Shown here in pieces: positions 50,894 to 60,478 of a stretch of DNA of 64,000 nt. A program made the translations under genes and the position numbers. Every line of letters starts with the position of its first letter. Within the stretch, counting starts at the first letter, position 1. The DNA is from Glacieibacterium arshaanense (lineage in GTDB: Bacteria; Pseudomonadota; Alphaproteobacteria; Sphingomonadales; Sphingomonadaceae): contig NZ_SIHO01000003.1 of the NCBI RefSeq assembly GCF_004681125.1, forward strand, positions 276,122 through 340,121, in the 5' to 3' direction. The notes beneath the pieces are model-generated. The model saw only the letters and a program-made list of their open reading frames with translations, had not been told where the DNA came from and did no database searches.

Positions 50894-51928
50894 TCAGATC
50901 TCCAGCCGGTAGAATTTGGACGCGCTGCCGGCGTAGAGCGCGGCCTTTTCGGATGCCGATGCGCCGGCGGTGATGCGCTTGAAGGCGTTCCACAGCGTCG
51001 GGTAATCGGCGCCCCAGCGATCGACGGGGAAGTTGCTTTCGAACATGCAGCGGTCGGCGCCGAAGGCCTCGATGCAGGTTTCAATGTAGGGGCGCCACAG
51101 TTCGGCGAGTGTGCTTGACGACGGGCGCACATCGGGGCCCATGCCTTCAAAGCCGACGAACGGCATTGCCAACCCGCCGAGCTTCATCATGACGTTCGGG
51201 CAGGCGGCGAGTGCGCGGATGCTCGCAGTCCAAGTGGCGAAGCGTTCGTCGCGGCGGCCGGCGTATTTGCCCAAGCCCAGCGGCGTGCCGACATGATCGA
51301 CGACCATCGCGACATCGGGGAAGGCGCGCGCCAGATCGGCAGCGCCGGGCAATTGCGGTTCGACGACCCAAAGGTCGAGCGACAGCTTGCGCGCCGCGAA
51401 ATGGCCGACGGCCTTGCGGACATTGGGGTCGGTGGTGAGGTCAGGAGCGGCATGTGCCAGCGGCCCAAGCACAACCGGGTCGGGGTCATGTGCCATCATG
51501 TGGCGGATGCCGCGGAAGCGCCCGTTGCCCGCCGCGATGTGCGCGTCGAGCACCGCCGCAACGCCGTCGCCGAGCCCGAGATCGGCATGGCCGACGATGC
51601 CGGCGCACGCGCGCGTCGCGCCATAGACGCCGCTCGCCGACATGGCAGCGACGCCGTTGACGAATTCGGTTTCACCGACGGGTTTCAGCGCGTCGGGCCC
51701 GCTGGCACGGTAGAAGGCGCCGCACTGGACGAACACCGTGGCGATGACGTTATGCCCCGACCCGGTGTCGGCGAGCAGCTCGTCGAGCAGGTAGCGCGGA
51801 CTCTGGCGCAAGATCGCGTCGAACGGGTGCGTCTGCGGCGGCAGGTGCGCCAGCCGCATGCGCCAGTCCCACAGATGGTGGTGCGGATCGACGATCGGCA
51901 ATGCGGGTTCGAGGATGGTTTCGCTCAT
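50894..51928 (-). CDS. Amidohydrolase_2 family hydrolase/lactonase
   Basis: 344 residues from the ATG at 51928, four-base overlap with the ligase gene. TIM-barrel metal hydrolase: HHHLWDWRM (N-terminal HxH), VEPQLPGAADLARAFPD, MVVDHVGTP, MMKLGGLAMP and CMFESNFPVDRWG. The family includes lactonases such as L-fuconolactonase and 2-pyrone-4,6-dicarboxylate hydrolase, so opening of a lactone is a fitting role in this operon (inference). Confidence 0.9.
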   Translation of the reverse strand: MSETILEPALPIVDPHHHLWDWRMRLAHLPPQTHPFDAILRQSPRYLLDELLADTGSGHNVIATVFVQCGAFYRASGPDALKPVGETEFVNGVAAMSASGVYGATRACAGIVGHADLGLGDGVAAVLDAHIAAGNGRFRGIRHMMAHDPDPVVLGPLAHAAPDLTTDPNVRKAVGHFAARKLSLDLWVVEPQLPGAADLARAFPDVAMVVDHVGTPLGLGKYAGRRDERFATWTASIRALAACPNVMMKLGGLAMPFVGFEGMGPDVRPSSSTLAELWRPYIETCIEAFGADRCMFESNFPVDRWGADYPTLWNAFKRITAGASASEKAALYAGSASKFYRLEI

Positions 51929-53469
51929 ATCTTGCTCTCCCGGCCTTCCCAGAATGGCGCGCGCAGCTTGCGCTTGAAAATCTTGCCCGAATCCTCGCGC
52001 GGCAGCTCGCCGGCGAAATCGATGCGGCGCGGCACCTTGAAGCCTGCGAGCCCGCGGCGCAGCTCGGCGCGCAGCGCCTCCGCATCGAGCGTTACGCCGG
52101 GCATCGGCTGCACCACCGCCATGACGCTTTCGCCGAATTCCTCGTCGGGGATGCCGAACACCGCGCAGTCGGCGACGCCGGGCATCTTGTGCAGCTCGGC
52201 CTCGATTTCGGCGGGGTAGATGTTGGCGCCGCCCGAGATGATCATGTCGTTCTTGCGGTCGCATAGATACAGAAAGCCGTCAGCGTCGAAATAGCCGACA
52301 TCGCCCGGCGTGATCAGCCCGGCCTTTTCCATCGCGGCGCGCTTTTCGGAGGCATTGCGATAGGTGAAATCGGCGGCATTGCGGCCGCGGCCGATGACTT
52401 CGCCGATGGTGCCGGCGGGCACGTCGTTGCCGGCTTCATCGACGACGCGGACATCTATGCCGGGCATGACGCGGCCGACCGAGCCGGGGTGCGCGAGCCA
52501 TTCTTCCGACGTCAGGTTGGTGACATTGCCCATTTCGGTCGAGCCGTAATATTCGTTGATCACCGGTCCCCACCATTCGATCATTGCGCGCTTTACCGGC
52601 GGCGGGCAGGGCGCGGCGGCGTGGGTGACATAACGCAGCGAGCTCAGGTCGTATTTGTTGCGCACCTCGGCGGGCAGCCGCAGCAGCCGGTTGAACATGA
52701 TCGGCACCATGTTGAGGTGGGTGATGCGCTTTTCCTCGATCAGCTTGAGCAGACCCTCGGCATCAAAGCGCGGCACGATGATGACATTGGCGCCGGCGCG
52801 GATCGAAAACCCCGAATGCGCGTTCGGCGCGGCATGATAGACCGGCCCGATGACCGCGGTGACGATTTCGGCGGGGTCGCGCCGGCCTTCGAGATAGTCG
52901 GTATAGCCGTAAGACCAGCCGAGCATCCGCGTCGTGGCTGCCGCCTGTTCGGGCGTGAAGGTGTCGCGCCAGACGCCCTTGGGGCGGCCGGTGGTGCCCG
53001 ATGTGTAGATGATCGTGCTCGGTGCGACTTCGGGCTCGTGCGCCCAGGGCGCGGCCTTGTCGAGCAGCTCGTGCCACACCGGCAGCCCCGGCGGCAGATC
53101 GCCCGATACCCCGTACGCCGACTGGATTTCGGGCGGCGTCGCCACCACCACGACCTTGAGACCTGCGGGGATGGCGGCGGCAATCGGCGGCAGCAGGTCG
53201 GCGTGGATGAGCAGCAGCTTGACGCCGCTGTCGCGCAGCAGATAGCCCGCCTCGTCTGGCGTGTAGTGCCAGTTGACCGGCACGGGGTAGACGCCGAGCA
53301 GCCCGGCGCCGAAGCTCGCCTCGAAGAAGGCGAGGTCGTTGCGCAGATACAGCGCAACGCCGTCGCCCTTCTGGGCACCGAGTTCGGCAAGCACGGTGGC
53401 CGCACGTGCGACACGGTCATTGAATTCCGCCGCGCTTAACGTGCGGTCACCGCTGCTCACCCAACCCAT
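51925..53469 (-). CDS. Acyl-CoA synthetase (AMP-forming)
   Basis: 514 residues. P-loop-like motif STIIYTSGTTGRPKGVWRD, YGSTEMGNVT, GDVGYFDADGFLYLCDRKND and the catalytic Lys region GKIFKRKLRAPFW. It activates a carboxylic acid as the CoA thioester via the adenylate. Located downstream of the acyl-CoA dehydrogenase and overlapping the amidohydrolase gene by four bases. Confidence 0.94.
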   Translation of the reverse strand: MGWVSSGDRTLSAAEFNDRVARAATVLAELGAQKGDGVALYLRNDLAFFEASFGAGLLGVYPVPVNWHYTPDEAGYLLRDSGVKLLLIHADLLPPIAAAIPAGLKVVVVATPPEIQSAYGVSGDLPPGLPVWHELLDKAAPWAHEPEVAPSTIIYTSGTTGRPKGVWRDTFTPEQAAATTRMLGWSYGYTDYLEGRRDPAEIVTAVIGPVYHAAPNAHSGFSIRAGANVIIVPRFDAEGLLKLIEEKRITHLNMVPIMFNRLLRLPAEVRNKYDLSSLRYVTHAAAPCPPPVKRAMIEWWGPVINEYYGSTEMGNVTNLTSEEWLAHPGSVGRVMPGIDVRVVDEAGNDVPAGTIGEVIGRGRNAADFTYRNASEKRAAMEKAGLITPGDVGYFDADGFLYLCDRKNDMIISGGANIYPAEIEAELHKMPGVADCAVFGIPDEEFGESVMAVVQPMPGVTLDAEALRAELRRGLAGFKVPRRIDFAGELPREDSGKIFKRKLRAPFWEGRESKI

Positions 53470-53494
53470 GACGCCCTCCCCAAGGATGACGCGT

Positions 53495-54721
53495 CTAGCG
53501 CGCGTTCATCGCATTATATTCGCGGATCTTCTGCTTGCCGAGTTGCGACATGTGCACCTCGTCGGGACCATCGGCGAGCCGCAGGAAGCGGTTCAGCGTG
53601 AAGAAGCCCGCGACGACGGTGTCATCGCTGACGCCCATGCCGCCGTGCGCCTGGATGGCGCGGTCGGTGACAGTCTGCGCCATTTGCGGTGCCACCACCT
53701 TGATCGCGGCAATCAGGTCCTTGGCGACGACATTGCCGAAGTGGTCCATCTGGTCGGCGGCCTTGAAGGTCAGCAGCCGCGCCATTTCGATCTCGCAGAA
53801 CGACTTGGCGACATCCTGGCGGATGCTACCCTGGTCTGACAGCTTCTTGCCGAAGGCGACACGGTTTTCGACGCGGCGCGCCATGATCTCGAGCGCGCGC
53901 TGCGCTTGGCCGATCGAGCGCATGCAGTGGTGGATGCGGCCCGGCCCGAGACGGCCCTGCGCGATTTCAAAGCCGCGACCTTCGCCGAGGATGAGATTGC
54001 CGGCCGGCACGCGGACGTTTTCGAAGCGCATTTCGGCTTCGCCGCCCGGCGAGTTCTTCGACCCGAACACCGTGAGGTTGCGGACGATGGTCACGCCGGG
54101 CGTGTTCGCCGGCACGATGATCGTCGAATGCTGACGGTGGCGCGGGTTGTCGAGCAAGGTCTTGCCCATGACCAGCAACAGGCTGCAACGCGGGTCCATG
54201 ACCCCCGAAATCCACCATTTGCGGCCGTTGAGGACATAATCGTCGCCGTCGCGCAGGATGGTCAATTCGATGTTGGTGGCATCGGACGAGGCAACCTGCG
54301 GCTCGGTCATCACATAGGCCGAGCGGATTTCGCCGGCGAGCAGCGGCTTAAGCCACTGCTGCTGCTGTTCGGGCGAGCCGTACTTTGCCAGCACTTCCAT
54401 GTTGCCGGTGTCGGGCGCGGCGCAGTTGAAGACTTCCGACGACCACGGCGCACGGCCCATGATTTCGGCTAGCGGGGCGTATTCTAGATTGGTGAGCCCG
54501 GGGCTCCACGCGCCATATTCGTGCGGCAGGAACAGGTTCCACAGGTCCTCCTTGCGCGCCAGCGCCTTGAGTTCCTCGATCTTCGGCCACGGCTTCCACA
54601 GATTGGCGGGATCGACGACCCAGTCGTGATGCGCTTCCTCGTTCGGATAGATGTGCTCGTCCATGAAGGTCTCGAGCTTGGCGATCAGCGCCTTGACCTT
54701 CTCTGAGTGTTCAAAATTCAT
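53495..54721 (-). CDS. Acyl-CoA dehydrogenase family protein, ACAD10/11-like
   Basis: 408 residues. Blocks: [73 protein letters not shown], and [14 protein letters not shown]. The subgroup occurs with phosphotransferases in the processing of 4-hydroxyacyl-CoA (ACAD10/ACAD11, LvaC), as here: the phosphotransferase is two genes upstream. Confidence 0.92.
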   Translation of the reverse strand: MNFEHSEKVKALIAKLETFMDEHIYPNEEAHHDWVVDPANLWKPWPKIEELKALARKEDLWNLFLPHEYGAWSPGLTNLEYAPLAEIMGRAPWSSEVFNCAAPDTGNMEVLAKYGSPEQQQQWLKPLLAGEIRSAYVMTEPQVASSDATNIELTILRDGDDYVLNGRKWWISGVMDPRCSLLLVMGKTLLDNPRHRQHSTIIVPANTPGVTIVRNLTVFGSKNSPGGEAEMRFENVRVPAGNLILGEGRGFEIAQGRLGPGRIHHCMRSIGQAQRALEIMARRVENRVAFGKKLSDQGSIRQDVAKSFCEIEMARLLTFKAADQMDHFGNVVAKDLIAAIKVVAPQMAQTVTDRAIQAHGGMGVSDDTVVAGFFTLNRFLRLADGPDEVHMSQLGKQKIREYNAMNAR

Positions 54722-54736
54722 CGGGTGTCCTTGAGT

Positions 54737-55474
54737 TTAGAGCGACAGCCCGCCGTCGACGATCAGCGTGTGACCGGTGACGTACGACGCGAGCGGTGAA
54801 GCGAGGAAAATCGCAGCACCGGCCATGTCGGCGGGCGTGCCCATGCGGGCCTGCGGGATGGCGCGCAGCGCGCCTTCGCGGCGTTGCGGGTGCTCGGTTG
54901 TGACCTTGGTTAGCTTGGTATCGACCAGCCCCGGCGCGAGGCCGTTGACGCGGATGCCGTCCTTCGCCCAGGCTTGGCCAAGCGTTTTGGTCAGGCTGAT
55001 CGCGCCGGACTTCGATGCGGCATAGGCCGGGTTGCCGACATTGGCCTTGAGCCCTGAAATCGAGCTGACGATGATGATCGAGCCCTGCGTGGCCGCCAAC
55101 TGCGCGTGGAACTTGCGGCCGCAGTGCATCAGGCTGTCGAGGTTGACCGCCATGACGCGGTCCCAGCCGGGCCGCTCGAACTCGCCGCGGCGGTAGACGA
55201 CGGTGCCCTGGCACAACACCAGTACGTCGAGCGTCTTGAAGGGAAGTGCGGCGGCTTCGATGGCGTCAGGGTCGCCGACATCGACGCAGGTGTAGCCCAG
55301 CCCCGCCAGGTCCGAGCCATCGGCGGGGTCATAATCGGCGGCCGTCGGCTTGGTGCCCCAGACATGGACCTTGGCGCCGCGCTGGGCAAAGCCATGCGCG
55401 ATGCCGTTGCCGATGCCGCTCGAGCCGCCGACGACGAGCACGGTCTTGCCGGTGAAATCTGTATCGCTGGTCAT
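54737..55474 (-). CDS. Short-chain dehydrogenase/reductase
   Basis: 245 residues. NAD(P) site VLVVGGSSGIGNGIAHGFA, NLDSLMHCGRKFHAQLAATQ, catalytic Ser in IIIVSSISGLKA, YAASKSGAISL, and the C-terminal VTGHTLIVDGGLSL. Adjacent to the acyl-CoA dehydrogenase (16 bases downstream) and to the phosphotransferase (19 bases upstream). Corresponds in position to the SDR of the levulinate operon (LvaD). Confidence 0.94.
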   Translation of the reverse strand: MTSDTDFTGKTVLVVGGSSGIGNGIAHGFAQRGAKVHVWGTKPTAADYDPADGSDLAGLGYTCVDVGDPDAIEAAALPFKTLDVLVLCQGTVVYRRGEFERPGWDRVMAVNLDSLMHCGRKFHAQLAATQGSIIIVSSISGLKANVGNPAYAASKSGAISLTKTLGQAWAKDGIRVNGLAPGLVDTKLTKVTTEHPQRREGALRAIPQARMGTPADMAGAAIFLASPLASYVTGHTLIVDGGLSL

Positions 55475-55492
55475 GATGGTCCTTTCTTCAAA

Positions 55493-56530
55493 TCAGCCGA
55501 TTCGGCGTAGCGCGCGCTCGAACAGCGCGACGGTGTGGGCGTGAAGCTTGTCGCCGGTGGCGCGCGGCGCCTTGCCGGCGCAGGCGCGGGCGTGCGTGCC
55601 CTCCAGGATGATGCCGAGCTTGTAGCAGGCGAGCACGACGAACCAGCCGATCGAGGAGAGGTCGCGGTCGGTCCGCGCGGCGTAATGCGCGACGAGTTCG
55701 CTCGCGGTCGGGAAGCCGACCCACGGCGTGACGGCGACATCGGTAGGGTGCGGCGTGTCGCCTTCGGGCCAGGTGGCGAGCATCCAGCCGAGGTCGAGCC
55801 GCGGATCGCCGATCGTGCAGAGTTCCCAATCGACCACCGCGGCAAGGTCGCCGCTGTCGTGGCGGAACATGACGTTGCCAAGGTGGAAGTCGCCGTGGAT
55901 GATGCCGGGGCGGAAATCGGACGGCACGTTGGCGCTCAGCCAGTCGGCAACGCGCGCGACGCCGGGGATTTCGTCCGGGCCGGTCCAGCCCGGCATTTCG
56001 GCATAGCTGGCTAGCTGTGCCTGCCAGCGCGCCACCTGCCGGCCGAGATAGTTTTCGGTCTTGCCGAAGCCGTCGAGCCCGACTGCAAGGTAATCGACCG
56101 CGCCGAGTGCCGCGATCGCCTCGACCATCGACAACCCCATGCGGTGCTGGACCGATGCGGTCAGGTGCAACGGTGGTAGGCCGTTCGGCGCGGCAAATCC
56201 GTCGACCGGTTCCATCAGGTAGAAGGATGCGCCGATGACGTCCTCTTCGGGGCAGGCGGCGATCAGGCCGGGGTGCGGCACATCGCTGCCTGCCAGTGCG
56301 GCCAGAACGCGGGCTTCACGCCGCATCGTCTCGTTCGAATTGGCGCGCAGGTGCGGCGGCGGGCGGCGCAGCACATAGCTGCGGCCCGAACGGATGAAGC
56401 GCAGCAGGATGTTCTGCGTGCCACCGGCGAGCGGCGTTGCGTCCTCGATAGCGCCGCTGCCCAGCCCCTGCCGGTCCATCCACGCGGTCAGTGCTGCCTG
56501 GTCGACACCTTCGATCATGGCGCGCGTCAT
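55493..56530 (-). CDS. Phosphotransferase family protein, ACAD10-like/LvaA-like kinase
   Basis: 345 residues; an ATG 12 bases inside is also possible. APH fold: GGTQNILLRFIRSGRSYVLR, catalytic loop GIIHGDFHLGNVMF and metal-binding AVVDWELCTIGDPRLDLGW. Such kinases phosphorylate the 4-hydroxyl of hydroxyacyl-CoA. First gene of the minus-strand run and divergent from the TetR regulator across 71 bases. Confidence 0.93.
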   Translation of the reverse strand: MTRAMIEGVDQAALTAWMDRQGLGSGAIEDATPLAGGTQNILLRFIRSGRSYVLRRPPPHLRANSNETMRREARVLAALAGSDVPHPGLIAACPEEDVIGASFYLMEPVDGFAAPNGLPPLHLTASVQHRMGLSMVEAIAALGAVDYLAVGLDGFGKTENYLGRQVARWQAQLASYAEMPGWTGPDEIPGVARVADWLSANVPSDFRPGIIHGDFHLGNVMFRHDSGDLAAVVDWELCTIGDPRLDLGWMLATWPEGDTPHPTDVAVTPWVGFPTASELVAHYAARTDRDLSSIGWFVVLACYKLGIILEGTHARACAGKAPRATGDKLHAHTVALFERALRRIG

Positions 56531-56544
56531 CCTCCCCGATATTT

Positions 56545-56560
56545 TTATCCAGATGGATAA
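56545..56560. promoter_or_regulatory. Perfect palindrome between the divergent TetR and catabolic genes
   Basis: TTATCC-AGAT-GGATAA. It lies 15 bases upstream of the phosphotransferase start and 42 bases upstream of the TetR start, the expected place of a TetR-family operator that controls both promoters. Confidence 0.6.
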
Positions 56561-56601
56561 TGCGTTTGACGTAAGGTGGAGTCAAGGCTATTTGCAAGAC
56601 A

Positions 56602-57270
56602 ATGTCGCGACCTGCCGCAAAACCCCGCAGCGATGCCGCCGAACACCTCAAGGCGGTGGCGCTGCGACTGTTCGCCGAGCGCGGCCCCGATGGCGTCACC
56701 GTGCGCCAGATTGCCGAACATGCCGGGCAGAAGAACCATGCCGCGGTCGGTTATCATTTCGGATCGAAGGAAGCGCTGATCCGCGAGCTGATCATCGACG
56801 GGGCGCGTGCGATCGACGAACGGCGCTGCGCCTGGCTCGACGCCTGCGAAGCCGCCGGCGGCCCGCACAGTGTCCACGAAATCGTCGATGGCATGATCCG
56901 CACCTCGATCGATCCCGACCTCGCACCGGGCGACGAGAGCTTCAACCGCTTCGTCCTGCTGCTCAGCCTGTCGCAGCGGGCGTTCTTCATGGACGCGCTC
57001 GAAGGCCGGTGGAACGTCGGTTACCAGCGCTGTCTCGACCATCTGCGCCGGCTGATGCCCGACATGCCCGCCAAGCTGAAAAACCAGCGCTTCGTCTTCC
57101 TCGGCGCCACACTCGGCGCGCTGCTGTCGGCACGCGAAGCCGAACTCGCCGACCGCTCGCGCCCGCACCCGATGTGGCAGGCCGATGCGACGCTCGCACA
57201 CGCGGCGCGGGCGGTGGCGGCGATGCTTGAAGCGCCAGTGATGGGAAGAGCCTCCGGCGGGCAGGCCTGA
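56602..57270 (+). CDS. TetR/AcrR-family transcriptional regulator
   Basis: 222 residues. N-terminal HTH about residues 10-56: AAEHLKAVALRLFAERGPDG, VTVRQIAEHAGQKNHAAVGY and HFGSKEALIRELI. The rest is the all-alpha ligand domain. It probably represses the divergent catabolic operon, with an acyl-CoA or substrate as the inducer (inference). The last residues, RASGGQA, are encoded by repeat copy 12. Confidence 0.94.
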   Translation: MSRPAAKPRSDAAEHLKAVALRLFAERGPDGVTVRQIAEHAGQKNHAAVGYHFGSKEALIRELIIDGARAIDERRCAWLDACEAAGGPHSVHEIVDGMIRTSIDPDLAPGDESFNRFVLLLSLSQRAFFMDALEGRWNVGYQRCLDHLRRLMPDMPAKLKNQRFVFLGATLGALLSAREAELADRSRPHPMWQADATLAHAARAVAAMLEAPVMGRASGGQA

Positions 57271-57380
57271 GGCCTGCACCCATGTGTTTGGGCCGCGCTG
57301 TCATGCGCAACGCTGGTCCTGGTGCGCCGTCATAATTTGCTGGGTGCAGGGGCAAGCCCCTGCCCGCCGGAGGCTCTTAA
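57245..57380. repeat. Interspersed nested palindrome, copy 12
   Basis: A full copy with a long spacer. The left arm is translated as the C-terminus of the TetR protein and includes its TGA; the right arm has inner palindrome GGGGCAAGCCCC, the left GGCCTGAGGCC. Confidence 0.95.
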
Positions 57381-57452
57381 TCGTGCCTACGCTTGACAGT
57401 TCGTGGCGGGCAAGCTTCAACGCCAACGGGCGCAGACAGGAGGGCCGGAGCG

Positions 57453-59156
57453 TTGCGCGAACCCGCGTCATCCTATCCAAACCAGTGGCAGGTGCTGCTG
57501 CTGCTGTTCGCCTGTGCGCTGCTTTTCATGGCGCAGAGCTTGCAGGTTTGGGCGTGGCCGGCGCTTGACGGCTATCCGGCGTTCGAGCGCTGGCTCGACC
57601 CGGGCTTTTTGCCTAATGATTTCTACACGAACACCACCGTCAAATTCGGCGTCGATACGCCGCAAGCGGTCGTCATCGGCACGTTGTCGCGCTGGACGGG
57701 GGTGCATTACACGGTGCTGCTTGCCGGGCTGACGGTGCTGCGGCACCTGCTGTGGCCGTTCGTCTTGTTCGGCTTCTTCCGCGCCTGGAGCGGTGACCGG
57801 CTGGTGGCGCTGCTCGGTGTCGCGCTCGGCACGCTGGGCGCGTTCGCGCTGCCCAAGATGCTCGGCTGGTCGTGGCTGTGGGGCGATGCCTCGACGGCGA
57901 TGTTCGCGGTGCTGGCAGCGACCTATGCGTGGACGTGTTTCCTTGAACGTCGGGCAGCGGCGACACTGTGGCTGATGACGCTGGCGTGCCTGCTGCAGCC
58001 GCTGGTGTCGGTGCATGCCGGGCTGATGATCGCGGCGATATTCTTCTTTGATTACACCGCCGCCGAGCGTCGCGCGGTGTTCCGCCAGCCCGCGACGCTG
58101 CTCGCCGGGCTGGTTTTCGCGGTGGCGTTCGGTGCGCAGTATTTGTTGCTGACGCCGCACGGGCTGCGGCTGCCGACGGCCGAATATGTCCACATCCTCG
58201 TCCAGGAGCGCCACCCCGGCGACTTTCTGGTCGGCCGCTTCGGGCGCTCGGGGGTGCTCGGCGTCGGTGTCGGGACGCTGGCCGTGCTGGTGATGGCAGC
58301 GCGCATCCGCAGCCAGTTACCGCGGCCGGCGCTGCTGCTCGCGGTACTGGCGCTTTATGCCGCCATTTGCATCGCTGGTTTCGTGTTTGTCGAGCTGTGG
58401 CCGGTGCGGCTGGTGGTCGATTTGATCCCGTTCCGCACCGTCATCATCGCCGCGCCGCTGCTGCTGCTGGTCATTGCCGTCAGTGCCGCCGACCACTGGC
58501 GCCACGGCCACTGGCTGGCGCTAGTGCTGCTGGCGCTTGCGTTTGTCGCGGCGGGGCCGCTGGCGGCACATGCGGGGGCAGGGGCGATAAAGCCGGCGCT
58601 GCTGTTGCTGCTCGCGGCCGTCGCCGGCTGGCTGCCATGGCACGGCCGGCCGTTGCCTAGCTGGCTGTGGCCGGCGCTGGCGCTCGTTATGGTGGCGCTG
58701 GCGCTGCCCAACGCGCGCGCGCGCCGCGACGAATTGGTGATGCCGACCGCAGCGAACAGTCACCAAGTCTATCAATGGGCGCGCGATAATACCGCGCCCG
58801 ATGCGCGTTTTTTGGTCGAACAGTTCCCCACCGGGCTCGCCTATGGCCGCGTGCTGACGCCGCAGCGCATGCGGCTGATCGGGCGCCGGTCGGTAGTGGC
58901 GTCGCTCGACTATCCGTTCGCCGAAACCGATATCCGGCCATGGTACCGGACCTGGGTCATCGGGCTGAACCATGGCCAGCACGGCTTTGTCGAAAACGCC
59001 GATCTGGCGACGTTGCGCAGCATCTGCGCGCAGCTGCCGTTTGACTATGTCGTGCGCGCCAAGCCGCTGGCGGGGGCGACGCCGGTCGCGCAATTTGCGC
59101 CGCAGCAAGGGGTGGGCAGCATTTTTGTTTATCGCCCGTGCGCCGCGCCGCGCTAG
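57453..59156 (+). CDS. Polytopic membrane protein, glycosyltransferase-C-like
   Basis: 567 residues from a TTG at 57453 preceded by AGGAGGG (8-base spacing); a TTG at 57393 is a weaker alternative. Around ten to twelve hydrophobic segments, with a conserved-looking luminal loop after the first (AWPALDGYPAFERWLDPGFL, PNDFYTNTTVKFG). The C-terminal 110 residues are soluble: QVYQWARDNTAPDARFLVEQ, typical of GT-C/EpsG-like membrane glycosyltransferases that act on lipid-linked sugars. No exact family. First of the overlapping 57-64 kb cluster. Confidence 0.75.
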   Translation: MREPASSYPNQWQVLLLLFACALLFMAQSLQVWAWPALDGYPAFERWLDPGFLPNDFYTNTTVKFGVDTPQAVVIGTLSRWTGVHYTVLLAGLTVLRHLLWPFVLFGFFRAWSGDRLVALLGVALGTLGAFALPKMLGWSWLWGDASTAMFAVLAATYAWTCFLERRAAATLWLMTLACLLQPLVSVHAGLMIAAIFFFDYTAAERRAVFRQPATLLAGLVFAVAFGAQYLLLTPHGLRLPTAEYVHILVQERHPGDFLVGRFGRSGVLGVGVGTLAVLVMAARIRSQLPRPALLLAVLALYAAICIAGFVFVELWPVRLVVDLIPFRTVIIAAPLLLLVIAVSAADHWRHGHWLALVLLALAFVAAGPLAAHAGAGAIKPALLLLLAAVAGWLPWHGRPLPSWLWPALALVMVALALPNARARRDELVMPTAANSHQVYQWARDNTAPDARFLVEQFPTGLAYGRVLTPQRMRLIGRRSVVASLDYPFAETDIRPWYRTWVIGLNHGQHGFVENADLATLRSICAQLPFDYVVRAKPLAGATPVAQFAPQQGVGSIFVYRPCAAPR

Positions 59157-59165
59157 AACCACGCC

Positions 59166-59882
59166 ATGCGGCTCACTCTGGTCATTCCCTGCTACAATGA
59201 AGCGGCGTCGCTACCGGCGCTGGTGGCGCGCTGCGCCGAACTCACCGCTGCCGAGCCGGCAATCGACGTCATCCTCGTCGACAACGGCTCGACCGACGAC
59301 AGTCCCGCCGTGCTGGCGCGCGCGCTCGCCGGCCGCGACCGCGTGTCGAGCGTGCGGGTGCCGGTCAACCAGGGCTATGGCTTCGGCATATTGTCGGGGC
59401 TGCGTGCGGCGACCGGCGACGTCATCGGCTGGACGCATGCTGACTTGCAGACCGACGTCATGGATGTGCTGACCGGGCTGGCGCTGTTCTGCGACGATGC
59501 CGCACCGGCGAAACTGTTCGTCAAGGGCGCGCGCCATGGCCGGCCGCTGGGCGATACGGTATTCACCTTCGGGATGAGCGTGTTCGAAACCGTCCTGTTC
59601 GGGCGCCGGCTGACCGATGTCAACGCGCAGCCGACGCTGTTCCACCGCGACTTTTTTGCGGGCTGGAAGAACCCGCCGCACGACTTCGCGCTCGATACCT
59701 ACGCCTTTGCACTGGCGCGTTATGACGGGCTGAAAGTGGCACGTTTTTCGGTGCTGTTCAGCGCCCGCCTGCACGGCCAGTCGCACTGGAACATCAACTG
59801 GCGCGCGAAGCTGAAGTTCATCAAGCGCACGCTCGATTTCAGCTTCCGGCTGCGGCGCGACCTGGCAAGCGGGGCGCATTGA
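59166..59882 (+). CDS. Family 2 glycosyltransferase
   Basis: 238 residues, GT-A fold: LTLVIPCYNEAASLPALVAR, VILVDNGSTDDSPAVL, and the substrate-binding GWTHADLQTDVMDVL with its DxD-like Asp pair. Similar in architecture to dolichol-phosphate mannose synthase-type enzymes, without membrane helices. Ten bases downstream of the membrane protein gene. The GDPD-like gene's ATG overlaps its TGA. Confidence 0.9.
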   Translation: MRLTLVIPCYNEAASLPALVARCAELTAAEPAIDVILVDNGSTDDSPAVLARALAGRDRVSSVRVPVNQGYGFGILSGLRAATGDVIGWTHADLQTDVMDVLTGLALFCDDAAPAKLFVKGARHGRPLGDTVFTFGMSVFETVLFGRRLTDVNAQPTLFHRDFFAGWKNPPHDFALDTYAFALARYDGLKVARFSVLFSARLHGQSHWNINWRAKLKFIKRTLDFSFRLRRDLASGAH

Positions 59883-60478
59883 TGACAAGCCCGGGGATGG
59901 AGCTCATCGCGCACCGCCGCAACACCGTCGCCGAGCTGCTGGCGACGCCGCGCCACTACGGCATCGAAATGGACGTGCGCAGCTGGGGCGAGCGGCTAGT
60001 CATCCACCATGATGCGTTCGTCGAGGGTGAAGATTTCGAGGCGTGGCTGGGGCATTACGCGCACGGCACGCTGATCCTCAACGTCAAGGAAGAGGGGCTG
60101 GAAACGCGGCTGCTGGCGCTGATGGCGGCACATGGCATCACCCGCTTCTTCTTCCTCGACCAGTCGTTCCCGTTCCTCATCCGCACCGCGCGCAGCGGCG
60201 AACGGCGCTGCGCGGTACGCGTTTCCGAATTTGAAAGCATCGATACCGCGCTGACCTTGGCGGGGCAGATCGACTGGGTCTGGGTCGATTGCTTCACGCG
60301 CTTCCCGTTGACCGCCGCGGACGCCGCGCGGCTAACCGGTGCCGGCTTCAAGCTGTGCCTCGTCTCGCCCGAACTGCAGGGCCGCGACGCGGAAACCGGC
60401 ATCGCCGCGATGAAAGCGCAAGTCGCCGGGTTCGACATCGCCGCCGTGTGCACCAAAAGGCCCGACCTATGGGCCTGA
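59882..60478 (+). CDS. Glycerophosphodiester phosphodiesterase-like protein
   Basis: 198 residues from the ATG at 59882. PI-PLC/GDPD TIM-barrel marks: ELIAHRRN (catalytic His11), GIEMDVRSWGERLVIHHDAF (metal-binding Glu, Asp and second His), then LILNVKEEGLETRLLAL. Shorter than usual GDPD enzymes (about 240). It might act on a glycerophosphoryl or phosphosugar unit of a surface polymer. No signal peptide, so cytosolic. Confidence 0.78.
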   Translation: MTSPGMELIAHRRNTVAELLATPRHYGIEMDVRSWGERLVIHHDAFVEGEDFEAWLGHYAHGTLILNVKEEGLETRLLALMAAHGITRFFFLDQSFPFLIRTARSGERRCAVRVSEFESIDTALTLAGQIDWVWVDCFTRFPLTAADAARLTGAGFKLCLVSPELQGRDAETGIAAMKAQVAGFDIAAVCTKRPDLWA

